Part shown: positions 5,514 to 5,521 of the stretch, in pieces | Numbering within the stretch: the first letter of the stretch is position 1 | Layout: every line of letters begins with the position of its first letter | Source of the DNA: an uncultured Bacteroidales bacterium | GTDB lineage: Bacteria > Bacteroidota > Bacteroidia > Bacteroidales > P3 | Reading direction: 5' to 3' | NCBI GenBank assembly: GCA_947179195.1 | Contig: CAMXAS010000091.1 | Coordinates: 1 to 5,521 of the forward strand | DNA length: 5,521 bases | Notes under the pieces: generated by a model | Databases searched by the model: none | The model's input: the letters and a program-made list of their open reading frames with translations, nothing else | What the model was told of the DNA's origin: nothing | Translations under genes and position numbers: made by a program

Positions 5514-5521
5514 ACGATTTG

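Overview
The window looks like a chromosomal piece of a member of the Bacteroidota, probably order Bacteroidales. The clues are the HtpG subtype (684 residues, with a charged coiled-coil insertion in the C-terminal domain), a LemA plus paired TPM-domain gene set, an AAA+/DUF4143 ATPase of a type very common in that phylum, A-rich leaders without strong Shine-Dalgarno sequences, and a TAnnTTTG-type -7 element before the ATPase. The genus cannot be fixed from sequence reading alone; the GC-rich core genes would suit a high-GC lineage such as Alistipes/Rikenellaceae, but this is a weak inference.

Layout. Positions 1-162 are a very AT-rich leader (34 G/C in 162 bases by hand count, about 21%). 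It carries a 9-bp inverted repeat, about 2.4 copies of a 41-42 bp degenerate tandem repeat, and a Bacteroidota-type promoter. It leads into a plus-strand gene for an AAA_14/DUF4143 ATPase (163-1374). The rest is minus-strand and reads from right to left: htpG (3354-5408), lemA (2736-3332), a soluble TPM-domain protein (2193-2645) and a secreted, membrane-anchored TPM-domain protein with a glycine-rich tail (1388-2203). The ATPase and the last TPM gene converge with only 13 bases between them.

How the genes may work together. htpG and lemA are 21 bp apart and probably share a transcript. A good intrinsic terminator (2670-2707, minus strand) lies after lemA. The two TPM genes overlap by 11 bp and must be co-transcribed with each other, either by read-through of that terminator or from a promoter I could not find. 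Upstream of htpG there is a near-consensus sigma-54 promoter (5453-5469) with a perfect TGTCA-N3-TGACA inverted repeat just upstream (5482-5494). This suggests activator-dependent control of the chaperone/LemA unit. LemA and TPM proteins often occur together and are thought to act at the cell envelope, but their biochemical role is not settled.

I see no clearly new multi-gene system. The points most worth a second look are the sigma-54/inverted-repeat architecture before htpG, the tandem repeats before the ATPase, and the terminator that splits lemA from its usual TPM partners. No RNA genes, CRISPR arrays, transposases or attachment sites were recognised.
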